DNA of 20,832 nt from the NCBI GenBank assembly GCA_944392285.1, contig CALXWF010000050.1, forward strand, positions 1 through 20,832. The letters are read 5' to 3'. The position numbers and the translations under genes are program-made. The DNA comes from an uncultured Alphaproteobacteria bacterium. GTDB taxonomy: Bacteria; Pseudomonadota; Alphaproteobacteria; RF32; CAG-239. Under the pieces are notes generated by a model. The model did no database searches. It saw nothing but the letters and a program-made list of their open reading frames with translations, and was not told the origin of the DNA. Below, in pieces: positions 1 through 9,513 of this stretch (within the stretch, counting starts at the first letter, position 1; the number at the start of each line of letters is the position of its first letter).

Positions 1-717
1 AACGTATCAGCATGGAAAAAGAAGATAGAAGCCGGTAAGGTTTCTTTGGAAGAAGGTCTGCAACGGTTGACAGATGATGAGATTGCCCAGTCAATCAAGT
101 TATTAAAGGCTTCTCCGATGAAGGAGATTAAAACAATCTACGGAGAGCAGATTGTTTATCAAGATTTGCGTGTTGAGGAATATCTTGATAAACTAGAGAG
201 CCTCTTGCGGTTCCGCCAAAAAGAAGCTGACCGGAAAGAAAGAGAAAAGATTGATTGGGAAAATTTGGTTCTCAATCAAGAAAATTTTCTTTTGGAGACG
301 GAGTTTACGCCATCTCATTGGGAACGTGTCGAATATGATTGGCACAAGTGGCATGACGTTCAGCTTAACCCAAAGCGTACTTTCTGGTTTTCTGTCGTAA
401 TAAACGGCAAAAAATACAAACTGGAAAAGGAAATTTTCTTTACATTTGAAAATGGAAAGTGGACTGAGTACTGGGGAGAAGAAGGCCGAGATTTTTCCGA
501 TGCCGAGGTTAAGGATATTGTAAAAAATGTCCTCCTTAATGGCAGAGATGACCGAGAAAGGGACCTTCTTTATTATCGGGCTTGGGCGTGGATAAAACAA
601 GACACGCACGAGGCGGATAAAAAAGCGGTTGCCGAGCGGATAAGGAAAGAAAAAATTAAAGAAAAAATTAGATATCGGTTGAAAAAGGTTTATACAAACA
701 AGCCTTGTTTGCCGTAA
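1..717 (+). CDS. Hypothetical protein, 5' end cut by the window edge
   Basis: The reading frame is open from the first base, so the gene very probably begins before the window; 238 codons are visible, ending in TAA at 715-717. A TTG at 46-48 could serve as a start but has no convincing ribosome binding site. I do not recognise the protein. The visible part is highly charged: a helical, Lys/Glu-rich stretch, then a Trp/Tyr-rich middle section (HWERVEYDWHKWHD, then FWFSVVINGKKYKLEK) that reads like beta strands, then a very basic tail (RIRKEKIKEKIRYRLKK). No signal peptide or membrane segment is seen in this part. It is closed by its own terminator, so it is not co-transcribed with rpoB. Its codon use is more A/T-rich than that of rpoBC. 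Confidence 0.6.
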   Translation, partial: NVSAWKKKIEAGKVSLEEGLQRLTDDEIAQSIKLLKASPMKEIKTIYGEQIVYQDLRVEEYLDKLESLLRFRQKEADRKEREKIDWENLVLNQENFLLETEFTPSHWERVEYDWHKWHDVQLNPKRTFWFSVVINGKKYKLEKEIFFTFENGKWTEYWGEEGRDFSDAEVKDIVKNVLLNGRDDRERDLLYYRAWAWIKQDTHEADKKAVAERIRKEKIKEKIRYRLKKVYTNKPCLP

Positions 718-730
718 AAAATTTTTTTAA

Positions 731-757
731 GAGCTGACTTTTGTCGGCTCTTTTTTT
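731..757 (+). terminator. Rho-independent terminator of the left-edge gene
   Basis: GAGCTGAC (731-738) pairs with GTCGGCTC (743-750), 8 bp including one U-G pair, around a TTTT loop, and is followed by seven T. It begins 13 bp after the stop codon at 717 and separates that gene from rpoBC. Confidence 0.85.
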
Positions 758-814
758 AGTAAAATTATTTTGAAAAATAAATGATTAAGAATCGGATTTC
801 GCATGAAAAAATGC

Positions 815-843
815 TTGCAATTATTAAGGCTTGGGTATAAGAA
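815..843 (+). promoter_or_regulatory. Possible promoter of rpoBC
   Basis: TTGCAA at 815-820 followed after 17 bp by TAAGAA at 838-843 (alternatively TATAAG at 836-841 after 15 bp). This is the best sigma70-like pair in the 256 bp between the upstream terminator and rpoB. Since the terminator at 731-757 isolates rpoBC from the gene before it, a promoter must lie in this interval; the exact hexamers are inferred. Confidence 0.4.
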
Positions 844-877
844 TATGCCAAAATTCTGACCAAATTATTTTGCGAAT

Positions 878-926
878 CGTGCCAAGAGAGTGCAAAGCTC
901 GGGGTGTGGTACGTTTCTGTTTTTTA
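878..926 (+). promoter_or_regulatory. Possible transcription attenuator in the rpoB leader
   Basis: CGTGCCA (878-884) pairs with TGGTACG (907-913) through 7 bp with one G-U. A smaller GAG/CTC pairing is possible inside. The 3' arm is followed directly by TTTCTGTTTTTT, as in an intrinsic terminator. It lies between the likely promoter and the rpoB start, so partial termination here could set RNA polymerase subunit levels. The loop is long, so the hairpin is weaker than the terminators elsewhere in the window. Confidence 0.35.
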
Positions 927-1013
927 AAAATCTATATTTTTCAACCCTCTGCAGTCGGGATTCAGCTTGCTGATAGAATTGCTGCAGATTTCAATTTGTA
1001 AGGATATAATTTT

Positions 1014-4000
1014 ATGAAAGAGTCTTATACGAGCAAAAAACGTGTAAGAAAGAACTTTGGCCGAATCGACGCTGTCGCCGATATGCCATGTTTGATCGAA
1101 ATTCAAAAAGGTTCTTATGATAATTTTATCCAAGCAAACGGTGCCGAAAAATGCGAGTTTGCTTTAGATGAAGTGTTCAAATCAATTTTCCCGATTAAAG
1201 ATTTTTCCGGTAACGGTGAACTTGAGTTTGTTAAATATGAACTCGAAGAGCCGAAATATGACGTGGAAGAATGCATTAAACGCGATATGACTTTTGCCGC
1301 TCCGGTTAAAGCCACTTTACGCTTGGTCGTTTGGGATGTTGATGAGGCTACGGGAGCCAAATCTATTCACGATATTAAGGAACAAGACGTCTATATGGGC
1401 GATATTCCTTTGATGACCGAAAAAGGTACGTTTATTTGCAACGGTACCGAGCGCGTCGTCGTTTCGCAGATGCATCGTTCGCCGGGCGTTTTCTTTGACC
1501 ATGATAAAGGCAAGACTGTCGCTTCCGGTAAGTATTTGTTTGCTGCCCGCGTTATCCCTTATCGCGGTTCCTGGCTTGATTTTGAATTTGACGCCAAAGA
1601 TCTGGTTTACGCCCGCATCGACCGTCGCCGCAAACTGCCGGTAACTTCTATTCTTTACTCTCTGTATTCCAAAGAAACCGAAGAAAAAATCAAAAAACTG
1701 GCTAAAGAAGGCAAAAAAATTGATCCGGCCGAAATTAAAGGTATGGATAAAGAAGAAATCTTAAATTACTTCTATGACGTTGATACTTTTGAAGCCGATA
1801 AGAAAGCCTGGAAAGTTAAGTTTGTTCCCGAACGCATGAAAGGCGTTAAATTTGACTTTGATTTGGTTAATGCCAAAACCGGTGACGTTGTCTTGGAAAA
1901 GGGTAAAAAACTTTCTCCGCGTTTGGCTCAAAAATTGGCCGATGAAGGGTTGGAATATTATAAAGTTACTCCCGAGCAATTGATGGGTAAATTCTTGGCT
2001 CAAGCCGTTGTTGATGCTAAAACAGGTGAAGTTTTGGCTGATGCCGGTGATGAACTTAATGAAGAAGTTTTGGCCAAATTTGCCAAAGCCAAAGTTAATG
2101 AAGTTAAAACTTTGTTTATTGACGGTGTTAATGTCGGTCCTTATATCAGAAATACTTTGGTCGCTGACAAAAACTCTTGTCGTGAAGAGGCTTTGCTTGA
2201 TATCTATCGCGTTATGCGCCCCGGTGAGCCTCCAACATTAGAAACTGCCGACCAGTTGTTCCATGGTTTGTTCTTTGACAATGACCGTTATGATTTGTCT
2301 TCGGTCGGTCGTGTTAAGATGAACGTGGCCTTGGATATTTCTTTTGATGATGCGCCCGATGATTATCGTGTTTTGCGTAAAGATGATATTTTGCGCATTG
2401 TTAAGAGATTGGTTGAATTGCGTGACGGCAAAGGTGAAGTTGATGATATTGACCACCTCGGAAACCGTCGTGTTCGCTCAGTCGGCGAGTTGATGGAAAA
2501 TCAATATCGCATGGGCTTGCTCAGAATGGAAAGAGCCATTCGTGAAAGAATGAGCTCAGAGAATCTGGCCAGTGTTAAACCGCAAGATTTGGTTAATGCC
2601 AAACCGATTGCCAGCGTTATCAGAGAGTTCTTCGGGTCTTCACAATTGTCACAATTTATGGACCAAGAAAACCCGTTGTCCGAGATTACGCACAAACGTC
2701 GTTTGTCGGCTTTGGGGCCCGGCGGTTTGAGCCGTGATCGTGCCGGTTTTGAAGTCCGCGACGTTCACCCCACGCACTATGGTCGTATCTGCCCGATTGA
2801 AACACCTGAAGGTGCCAACATCGGTTTGATTAACTCTTTGGCAACTTATGCCCGCATCAATAAATATGGCTTTATTGAATGTCCGTATCGTAAGGTAGTT
2901 AACGGCAAAGTTACCTCTGAAGTGGTTTATTTGTCAGCCGATGAAGAAGGCAAGTTCAAAATCGCCGAGGCTAACGCCAAAGTTAAAGATAACGGCGAAT
3001 TTGAAGATGATTTGATTGCTTGCCGCAAAGCCGGTGAGTTTGAATTTGCGCATCCGGAAGAGATTGATTTCATCGACGTTTCTCCGAAACAGTTGGTTTC
3101 GGTCGCAACGGCTTTGATTCCTTTCTTGGAAAACGATGACGCGAACCGTGCTTTGATGGGTTCTAACATGCAGCGTCAAGGTGTACCTTTGCTGCGTTCG
3201 GAAGCTCCGTTGGTCGGTACCGGTGTTGAAGCCGCCGTTGCCAAAGATTCCGGCGCAACTTTGGTTGCAAAATATGACGGTGTGGTTGACTCGGTTGATT
3301 CTCAACGTATTGTTGTTCGTTCCAAGAGCGAAAACGTTACCGACGCCGGTGTTGAAATTTATAAATTGGCAAAATTCCGTCGTTCTAACCAAAATACCTG
3401 CATTAACCAAATTCCGTTGGTTAAGGTCGGTGACGAGGTTAAAGCCGGTGATATTATTGCCGACGGACAATGCACCGATATGGGTGAGTTGGCCTTGGGT
3501 AAAAACGTTCTGGTTGCCTTTATGCCCTGGAACGGTTTGAACTACGAAGACGCGATTTTGCTCTCTGAGCGTATTTCACGCGATGACGTCTTTACTTCTT
3601 TGCATATTGAAGAATTTGAGGTTATGGCTCGTGATACCAAGCTCGGTCAGGAAGAAATTACGCGTGATATTCCTAACGTCGGTGAAGATGCTTTGCGCAA
3701 CCTTGATGAGGCCGGTATCGTTTATATCGGTGCCGAAGTTAAGGCCGGTGATATCTTGGTTGGTAAGGTTACGCCGAAAGGTGAATCTCCGGTTACGCCG
3801 GAAGAGAAATTGTTGCGCGCCATCTTTGGTGAAAAAGCCTCTGATGTTCGTGATACGTCTTTGCGTGTTCAACCCGGTATTGAAGGTATTGTCGTTGATG
3901 TTCATGTGTTCTCACGCCGCGGTGTTGAGAAAGATGAACGCGCCTTGTCTATCGAACAAGAAGAAATTTCACATCTGGCGAAAGACCGTGATGATGAAAT

Positions 4001-5186
4001 TGCCATTATTCGTAAGGCTTTTGAGGCTCGTTTGCAGTCAATGCTTTTGGGGCATGTCGTTGTTGACGCCCCGAAAGGTATTGCTAAAGGCGAAACTTTG
4101 ACCGAGGCTGCTTTGAGCGCCGTTCCTTCTTCACAATGGCGTAAGATTGTGGTTAAAGATGAAGACGTTATGAAACGCGTTGAAGAATTTTTGGCCGCTT
4201 ATGATGCTCGTGTTGAAAAGGTTCAAAAACACTTTGAAAACAAAGTTGAAAAAGTTCAACGCGGTGATGATTTGTTGCCGGGCGTTTTGAAAATGGTTAA
4301 AGTCTTCATTGCTACAAAACGTAAGATTCAATCAGGTGATAAAATCGCCGGACGTCACGGTAACAAAGGTACGATTTCTCGCGTTTTGCCTTTGCAAGAC
4401 ATGCCTTATACCGAAGACGGTACGCCGGTTGATATTGTGTTGAACCCGCTGGGTGTTCCGTCTCGTATGAATGTGGGACAAATTTTGGAAACTCACCTCG
4501 GTTGGGCCGCTCATGAGCTTGGAAAACAGCTTAATGAATTGATGGAGCAGGTTAAGGCCGGCGCCAAAGATATGAAAGAGCTGAAAGCCAGACTCAAAGA
4601 TGTTTACGGCGAAAAACAATATAACAAAGAAATTAAGACCCTGACAGATGCCGAATTGTTGGAAATGGTTTCACACCTGAAAAACGGTGTGCCGATGGCC
4701 ACGCCGGTATTTGACGGTGCAACGGATGCAGACATCAATAGAATGTTGTCTATGGCCGGCTTGCCGACTTCAGGTCAGATTGATTTGTATGATGGTCGTA
4801 CCGGTGAAAAATTTGACCGCAAGGTTACGGTCGGTTACATCTACATGATTAAACTACACCACATTGTCGACGAGAAAATGCACGCACGTTCGGTTGGTCC
4901 GTACTCTTTGGTTACGCAACAACCTCTGGGCGGTAAGGCTCAGTTCGGTGGTCAACGTTTCGGTGAAATGGAAGTTTGGGCTTTGCAGGCATATGGTGCT
5001 GCCTATACCTTGCAAGAAATGCTCACGGTTAAATCCGATGACGTTAACGGTCGTACCAAAGTTTATGAAGCCATTGTTCGCGGTGATGACGGCTTTGAGG
5101 CCGGCGTTCCCGAATCATTTAATGTTTTGGTCAAAGAAATTAAGTCTTTGTGCCTGAATGTTGAAATGTTGGACGAAGCTGTTTAA
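1014..5186 (+). CDS. rpoB: DNA-directed RNA polymerase subunit beta
   Basis: Beta subunit of RNA polymerase, 1390 residues, full length for the family. The start is ATG with AAGGA 9 bp upstream. Seen in order: the beta lobe at the N-terminus; an insertion at about residues 280-370 with two related repeats (LVNAKTGDVVLEKGKKL and VVDAKTGEVLADAGDEL), which is typical of alphaproteobacterial RpoB; the rifampicin region at about 540-570 (SSQLSQFMDQENPLSEITHK followed by RRLSALGPGG); the MPWNGLNYEDAIL motif; GRHGNKG; and the C-terminal clamp part GGKAQFGGQRFGEMEVWAL. The rifampicin-contact residues corresponding to E. coli D516, H526 and S531 are all present, which predicts a sensitive-type pocket. 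Position 518 is Glu where E. coli has Asn. It is co-transcribed with rpoC, 20 bp downstream. The usual upstream neighbour rplL is absent; a terminator and an unrelated gene lie there. Confidence 0.99.
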   Translation: MKESYTSKKRVRKNFGRIDAVADMPCLIEIQKGSYDNFIQANGAEKCEFALDEVFKSIFPIKDFSGNGELEFVKYELEEPKYDVEECIKRDMTFAAPVKATLRLVVWDVDEATGAKSIHDIKEQDVYMGDIPLMTEKGTFICNGTERVVVSQMHRSPGVFFDHDKGKTVASGKYLFAARVIPYRGSWLDFEFDAKDLVYARIDRRRKLPVTSILYSLYSKETEEKIKKLAKEGKKIDPAEIKGMDKEEILNYFYDVDTFEADKKAWKVKFVPERMKGVKFDFDLVNAKTGDVVLEKGKKLSPRLAQKLADEGLEYYKVTPEQLMGKFLAQAVVDAKTGEVLADAGDELNEEVLAKFAKAKVNEVKTLFIDGVNVGPYIRNTLVADKNSCREEALLDIYRVMRPGEPPTLETADQLFHGLFFDNDRYDLSSVGRVKMNVALDISFDDAPDDYRVLRKDDILRIVKRLVELRDGKGEVDDIDHLGNRRVRSVGELMENQYRMGLLRMERAIRERMSSENLASVKPQDLVNAKPIASVIREFFGSSQLSQFMDQENPLSEITHKRRLSALGPGGLSRDRAGFEVRDVHPTHYGRICPIETPEGANIGLINSLATYARINKYGFIECPYRKVVNGKVTSEVVYLSADEEGKFKIAEANAKVKDNGEFEDDLIACRKAGEFEFAHPEEIDFIDVSPKQLVSVATALIPFLENDDANRALMGSNMQRQGVPLLRSEAPLVGTGVEAAVAKDSGATLVAKYDGVVDSVDSQRIVVRSKSENVTDAGVEIYKLAKFRRSNQNTCINQIPLVKVGDEVKAGDIIADGQCTDMGELALGKNVLVAFMPWNGLNYEDAILLSERISRDDVFTSLHIEEFEVMARDTKLGQEEITRDIPNVGEDALRNLDEAGIVYIGAEVKAGDILVGKVTPKGESPVTPEEKLLRAIFGEKASDVRDTSLRVQPGIEGIVVDVHVFSRRGVEKDERALSIEQEEISHLAKDRDDEIAIIRKAFEARLQSMLLGHVVVDAPKGIAKGETLTEAALSAVPSSQWRKIVVKDEDVMKRVEEFLAAYDARVEKVQKHFENKVEKVQRGDDLLPGVLKMVKVFIATKRKIQSGDKIAGRHGNKGTISRVLPLQDMPYTEDGTPVDIVLNPLGVPSRMNVGQILETHLGWAAHELGKQLNELMEQVKAGAKDMKELKARLKDVYGEKQYNKEIKTLTDAELLEMVSHLKNGVPMATPVFDGATDADINRMLSMAGLPTSGQIDLYDGRTGEKFDRKVTVGYIYMIKLHHIVDEKMHARSVGPYSLVTQQPLGGKAQFGGQRFGEMEVWALQAYGAAYTLQEMLTVKSDDVNGRTKVYEAIVRGDDGFEAGVPESFNVLVKEIKSLCLNVEMLDEAV

Positions 5187-5206
5187 GGTTAAGGAGTAAT
5201 CGAATT

Positions 5207-8200
5207 ATGAATGAAGTCATGAAATTTTTTGGCCAGCAAGTTGCCGGAGATTCTTTTGATAAAATCAGAATTTCCATTGCTTCTCCCGAACAAATTCGTT
5301 CCTGGTCGTATGGTGAGGTTAAAAAACCCGAAACCATCAACTATCGTACTTTCAAACCTGAAAGAGACGGTTTGTTCTGTGCCCGCATTTTTGGTCCGGT
5401 TAAGGATTATGAATGCTTGTGCGGTAAATATAAACGCATGAAATATCGCGGCGTCGTTTGCGAAAAGTGCGGCGTTGAAGTTACGCTTTCAAAAGTTCGT
5501 CGTGAAAGAATGGGACATATTGAACTGGCTGCGCCGGTTGCGCATATTTGGTTCTTGAAGTCTTTGCCTTCTCGTATCTCTTTGATTACGGATATTCCGA
5601 TGAAGGCTTTGGAACGCGTTTTGTATTTTGAAAGCTATATCGTTATTGAACCGGGTTTGACACCTTTGGCGGTTAATGAGCTTTTGACCGAAGAACAATA
5701 TCAGGAAGCCATTGACGAATATGGTGAAGATTCTTTCCGCGCCGGTATCGGTGCCGAGGCTTTGAAAGAGATTTTGGCCTCGATTGATTTGGAAGCCGAA
5801 AGAAAAGCCATTCGTGAAGAGCTTAAAGATAATGCTTCTGAGGCCAAACGCAAAAAGTTGGTTAAACGCTTGAAGATTATTGAAGCCTTTATTGACTCCA
5901 ACACCAAACCCGAATGGATGATTTTGACGGTTCTGCCGGTTATCCCGCCTGAACTGCGTCCTTTGGTTCCGTTGGACGGCGGTCGTTTTGCAACTTCAGA
6001 TTTGAACGATTTGTATCGTCGCGTTATTAACCGCAACAATCGTTTGAAGAGATTGATTGAGCTGCATGCGCCCGACATTATTATCCGCAACGAAAAACGT
6101 ATGTTGCAGGAATCTGTCGATGCCTTGTTTGATAACGGTCGTCGCGCTCGCGCCATTACCGGTACAAACAAACGTCCGCTGAAGTCTTTGTCAGACATGC
6201 TCAAAGGTAAACAAGGTCGTTTCCGTCAGAACTTGCTCGGTAAACGTGTTGACTACTCCGGTCGTTCGGTTATTACGGTTGGTCCGGAGCTTAAATTGCA
6301 ACAATGCGGTTTGCCCAAGAAGATGGCTTTGGAATTGTTCAAACCTTTTGTTTATGCAAAATTGGAATTGTACGGACACGCCACAACCATCAAACAAGCC
6401 AAACGTATGGTTGAAAAAGAGCGTCCGGAAGTTTGGGATATCTTGGAAGAGGTTATTCGTGAGCATCCGGTTCTGTTAAACCGTGCGCCGACTTTGCACC
6501 GCTTGGGTATTCAGGCTTTTGAACCGGTATTGGTTGAAGGTAAAGCCATTCACTTGCACCCGCTCGTTTGTACCGCGTTTAACGCCGACTTCGACGGTGA
6601 CCAAATGGCCGTTCACGTTCCTTTGTCGGTTGAGGCTCAGTTGGAAGCCCGCGTTTTGATGATGTCTACCAACAATATTTTGTCTCCGGCATCCGGTAAG
6701 CCGATTATCGTTCCTTCTCAAGACATGGTTTTGGGTATTTACTACCTGTCTTATGAAGCCGAAGGTATGATTGGCGAAGGTATGGTCTTTGCTGACTTTA
6801 ACGAAGTTCAGATGGCTTTGTTTGAGAAAGTTGTTGACTTGCACGCCAAGATTAAATGCCGTATGGAATATGTTGATGACAACGGCGAAACCAAAGTCGG
6901 TTTGGTTGATACAACGCCCGGTCGTATCATTATTTCTGAGATTTTGCCCAAGCACAAAGATGTTCCGTTCTCTTTGGTTAACCGCTTAATCAGAAAGAAA
7001 GAAATCGGCGAAATCATTGATACGATTTATCGTCATTGCGGCCAAAAAGAAACCGTTATCTTCGTTGATAAGTTGATGACCCTTGGTTTCACCAACGCTT
7101 GTAAAGCCGGTATTTCTTTCGGTAAAGATGATTTGATTGTTCCTGAGGCTAAGAAAGAGCTGATTGCCGAAACCGAAAAACAGGTTAAGGAGTTTGAACA
7201 ACAATATCAAAACGGTTTGATCACCAAAGGTGAAAAATATAACAAAGTCGTCGATATTTGGGCTTCTTGTACCGATAAAATCGCCGATGAAATGATGAAA
7301 AACATTTCAAAAACAGAGCATGGTTATATTAACTCTGTTTATATGATGGCTCACTCCGGCGCCCGCGGTTCTGCCGCTCAAATGCGTCAGTTGGCAGGTA
7401 TGCGCGGTTTGATGGCTAAACCGAGCGGTGAAATTATTGAACAGCCGATTATTTCAAACTTTAAGGAAGGTTTGACCGTGTTGGAATACTTCAATTCTAC
7501 CCACGGTGCCCGTAAAGGTTTGGCTGATACGGCTTTGAAAACCGCTAACTCCGGTTATTTGACCCGTCGTTTGGTTGATGTGGCGCAAGATGTTGTGGTT
7601 ACGGAAACCAACTGCGGTACCGACAGAGGTATTATTGTTCGTCCGGTGGTTGACGGCGGTAACGTTATCGTTTCTATCGGCGAAAGAATCCTCGGTCGTA
7701 CATTGGCTGAAGATATTGTACATCCCGAAACCGGTGAAGTTTTGTTGGCCAAAGGTCATTTGGTTGATGAAAACGATGTTGAACTGGTTGAAAAGGCCGG
7801 TGTTGAACAAGTTAAGATTCGTTCTGTCTTGACTTGCGAAACCAAAGACGGTGTTTGTGCCGCTTGTTACGGTCGTGACTTGGCTCGCGGTACGCCGGTT
7901 AATGTCGGTGAAGCTGTCGGTGTTATTGCCGCACAGTCCATCGGTGAGCCGGGTACGCAGTTGACCATGAGAACCTTCCACATCGGTGGTGCGGCTTCAA
8001 AATCTGCCGAACAGGCCAGTGTTGAAGTGCCGTTTGCCGGTGTGCTCAAAGTTGAAAACAAACATTTGGTCTTTAATACGGCCGGTGAGGGTATTGTATT
8101 GTCACGTAACTGCGATATCGTTATTGAAGATGCGCAAGGCCGTGAAAAATCTCGCCACCATGTTCCTTACGGTACCAAGATTTTGGTTGATGAAGGCGCT

Positions 8201-9382
8201 AAGGTTAAGAAAGGCCAGAAAGTTGCCGAATGGGATCCGTTTACGATTCCGGTTATTACCGAAAAAGCCGGTAAGGTTGAACTGGTTGATTTGATTAATA
8301 ATGTTTCGGTTAAAGAGAGTGTTGACGAAACCACGGGTATCGTTTCCAAAGTGGTTATTGATTGGCGCTCAGGTTCGGCTTCTGCCGGTTTGAAACCGAG
8401 CATTATCTTAAAAGATGCCAAAGGCAAACCCGTTACCTATGACAATGGTAAAGAAGTTCGCTACTATCTGTCGGTAGATGCTATTCTGACCGTTGACAAC
8501 GGGGCCGAAGTTCAAGTCGGTGATGTTATTGCTCGTATTCCGAGAGAAAGCTCAAAGACCAAAGATATTACCGGTGGTTTGCCGCGGGTTGCCGAGTTGT
8601 TTGAAGCTCGTCGTCCGAAAGACCAAGCCATTATCTCTGATATTGACGGTATGGTTGAGTTCGGTAAAGACTATAAAGCCAAACAACGTATTACGGTTGT
8701 TCCGCAAAAAGGCGAACCGATTGAATATCTGATTCCGAAAGGACGCCACTTGGTTGTTCAAGACGGCGATATCGTTAAGAAAGGTGACCTCTTGGTTGAG
8801 GGTACGCCGGCTCCGCATGATATCTTGCGCGTTTTGGGCGTTGAAAAACTGGCTGAATATTTGGTTAAAGAAGTTCAAGACGTTTATCGTTTGCAAGGTG
8901 TTAAGATTAACGATAAACATATTGAGGTTATTGTTTCGCAGATGCTCAGAAAAGTTGAGATTACCACTCCGGGTGATACAACCTTCCTCGTCGGCGAGCA
9001 AGTTGACCGCGATGTCTTTGAAGCCGAAAATGCTAAGGTTCTTGCCGAAAACGGAACACCGGCTCAGGCTGATCCGGTTCTGCTCGGTATTACCAAAGCC
9101 AGCTTGCAGACCAAGTCCTTCATTTCAGCCGCATCCTTCCAAGAGACAACTCGTGTCTTGACGGAAGCTGCCGTTGAAGGAAAGGTTGATGATTTGAAAG
9201 GCTTGAAAGAGAATGTTATCGTCGGTCGTTTGATTCCGGCCGGTACGGGTAATGTTCTGCGCGCCTTGAAGCGTGTTGCCGCCCAAAACGACAAAGAAAT
9301 TTTGGCGTTGAAGGAAGAGGCAGCTCAGGCGCTGGAGCATCAGCATGAGGCCGATGCTTCCGAAAGCAAGCCCGCAGAATAG
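5207..9382 (+). CDS. rpoC: DNA-directed RNA polymerase subunit beta'
   Basis: Beta' subunit of RNA polymerase, 1391 residues, full length. The ATG has AAGGAG at 5191-5196, 10 bp upstream. The N-terminal zinc site is CLCGKYKRMKYRGVVCEKCG at about residues 70-90. The catalytic Mg-binding motif NADFDGDQMA is at about residue 458. The second zinc site is formed by the Cys in TNCGTDRG (about 802) with CETKDGVCAAC (about 876-886). The bridge/trigger region contains GVIAAQSIGEPGTQLTMRTF and HIGGAAS. The C-terminal tail is Ala/Glu-rich (ending ADASESKPAE). It forms an operon with rpoB and ends at a strong terminator, so the rpsL-rpsG-fusA genes that often follow rpoC in proteobacteria are not linked here. 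Confidence 0.99.
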   Translation: MNEVMKFFGQQVAGDSFDKIRISIASPEQIRSWSYGEVKKPETINYRTFKPERDGLFCARIFGPVKDYECLCGKYKRMKYRGVVCEKCGVEVTLSKVRRERMGHIELAAPVAHIWFLKSLPSRISLITDIPMKALERVLYFESYIVIEPGLTPLAVNELLTEEQYQEAIDEYGEDSFRAGIGAEALKEILASIDLEAERKAIREELKDNASEAKRKKLVKRLKIIEAFIDSNTKPEWMILTVLPVIPPELRPLVPLDGGRFATSDLNDLYRRVINRNNRLKRLIELHAPDIIIRNEKRMLQESVDALFDNGRRARAITGTNKRPLKSLSDMLKGKQGRFRQNLLGKRVDYSGRSVITVGPELKLQQCGLPKKMALELFKPFVYAKLELYGHATTIKQAKRMVEKERPEVWDILEEVIREHPVLLNRAPTLHRLGIQAFEPVLVEGKAIHLHPLVCTAFNADFDGDQMAVHVPLSVEAQLEARVLMMSTNNILSPASGKPIIVPSQDMVLGIYYLSYEAEGMIGEGMVFADFNEVQMALFEKVVDLHAKIKCRMEYVDDNGETKVGLVDTTPGRIIISEILPKHKDVPFSLVNRLIRKKEIGEIIDTIYRHCGQKETVIFVDKLMTLGFTNACKAGISFGKDDLIVPEAKKELIAETEKQVKEFEQQYQNGLITKGEKYNKVVDIWASCTDKIADEMMKNISKTEHGYINSVYMMAHSGARGSAAQMRQLAGMRGLMAKPSGEIIEQPIISNFKEGLTVLEYFNSTHGARKGLADTALKTANSGYLTRRLVDVAQDVVVTETNCGTDRGIIVRPVVDGGNVIVSIGERILGRTLAEDIVHPETGEVLLAKGHLVDENDVELVEKAGVEQVKIRSVLTCETKDGVCAACYGRDLARGTPVNVGEAVGVIAAQSIGEPGTQLTMRTFHIGGAASKSAEQASVEVPFAGVLKVENKHLVFNTAGEGIVLSRNCDIVIEDAQGREKSRHHVPYGTKILVDEGAKVKKGQKVAEWDPFTIPVITEKAGKVELVDLINNVSVKESVDETTGIVSKVVIDWRSGSASAGLKPSIILKDAKGKPVTYDNGKEVRYYLSVDAILTVDNGAEVQVGDVIARIPRESSKTKDITGGLPRVAELFEARRPKDQAIISDIDGMVEFGKDYKAKQRITVVPQKGEPIEYLIPKGRHLVVQDGDIVKKGDLLVEGTPAPHDILRVLGVEKLAEYLVKEVQDVYRLQGVKINDKHIEVIVSQMLRKVEITTPGDTTFLVGEQVDRDVFEAENAKVLAENGTPAQADPVLLGITKASLQTKSFISAASFQETTRVLTEAAVEGKVDDLKGLKENVIVGRLIPAGTGNVLRALKRVAAQNDKEILALKEEAAQALEHQHEADASESKPAE

Positions 9383-9399
9383 TCTTGCACTGTTTGCTC

Positions 9400-9432
9400 A
9401 AAAACCCGTCGGTTAAACCGGCGGGTTTTTTT
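9400..9432 (+). terminator. Terminator of the rpoBC operon
   Basis: CCCGTCGGT (9404-9412) pairs with ACCGGCGGG (9416-9424), 9 bp with one U-G and a TAA loop. Four A precede and eight T follow, so the stem can extend by A-U pairs. It lies about 20 bp past the rpoC stop. Confidence 0.92.
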
Positions 9433-9434
9433 GC

Positions 9435-9462
9435 TTGTTATCAGGTTAAAATCTGTTATATT
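9435..9462 (+). promoter_or_regulatory. Candidate promoter of a short transcription unit
   Basis: TTGTTA (9435-9440), 16 bp, then TATATT (9457-9462), just after the rpoC terminator. Together with the terminator at 9646-9682 it would define a transcript of roughly 200 nt. Confidence 0.45.
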
Positions 9463-9513
9463 TAATTCTGCTGATGATTATTGAAAAATTATTTACTCCC
9501 TAATACTAAATTT

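Noticed and set aside
12..38. ATG at 12 as the start of the first gene
   Set aside because: It is in a different frame from the long ORF and meets a stop within a few codons.
949..987. CTGCAG (949-954) and CTGCAG (982-987) as a leader hairpin before rpoB
   Set aside because: The hexamer is self-complementary, the inner pairing is imperfect, and nothing else supports a function.
1005..1010. Perfect TATAAT just upstream of rpoB as a -10 box
   Set aside because: It lies 4 bp before the ATG and overlaps the space after the AAGGA ribosome binding site; a start from it would fall inside the coding sequence.
1855..2120. Duplicated 'AKTGEV' segments in rpoB as a novel insertion
   Set aside because: This is the known lineage-specific insertion of alphaproteobacterial RpoB.
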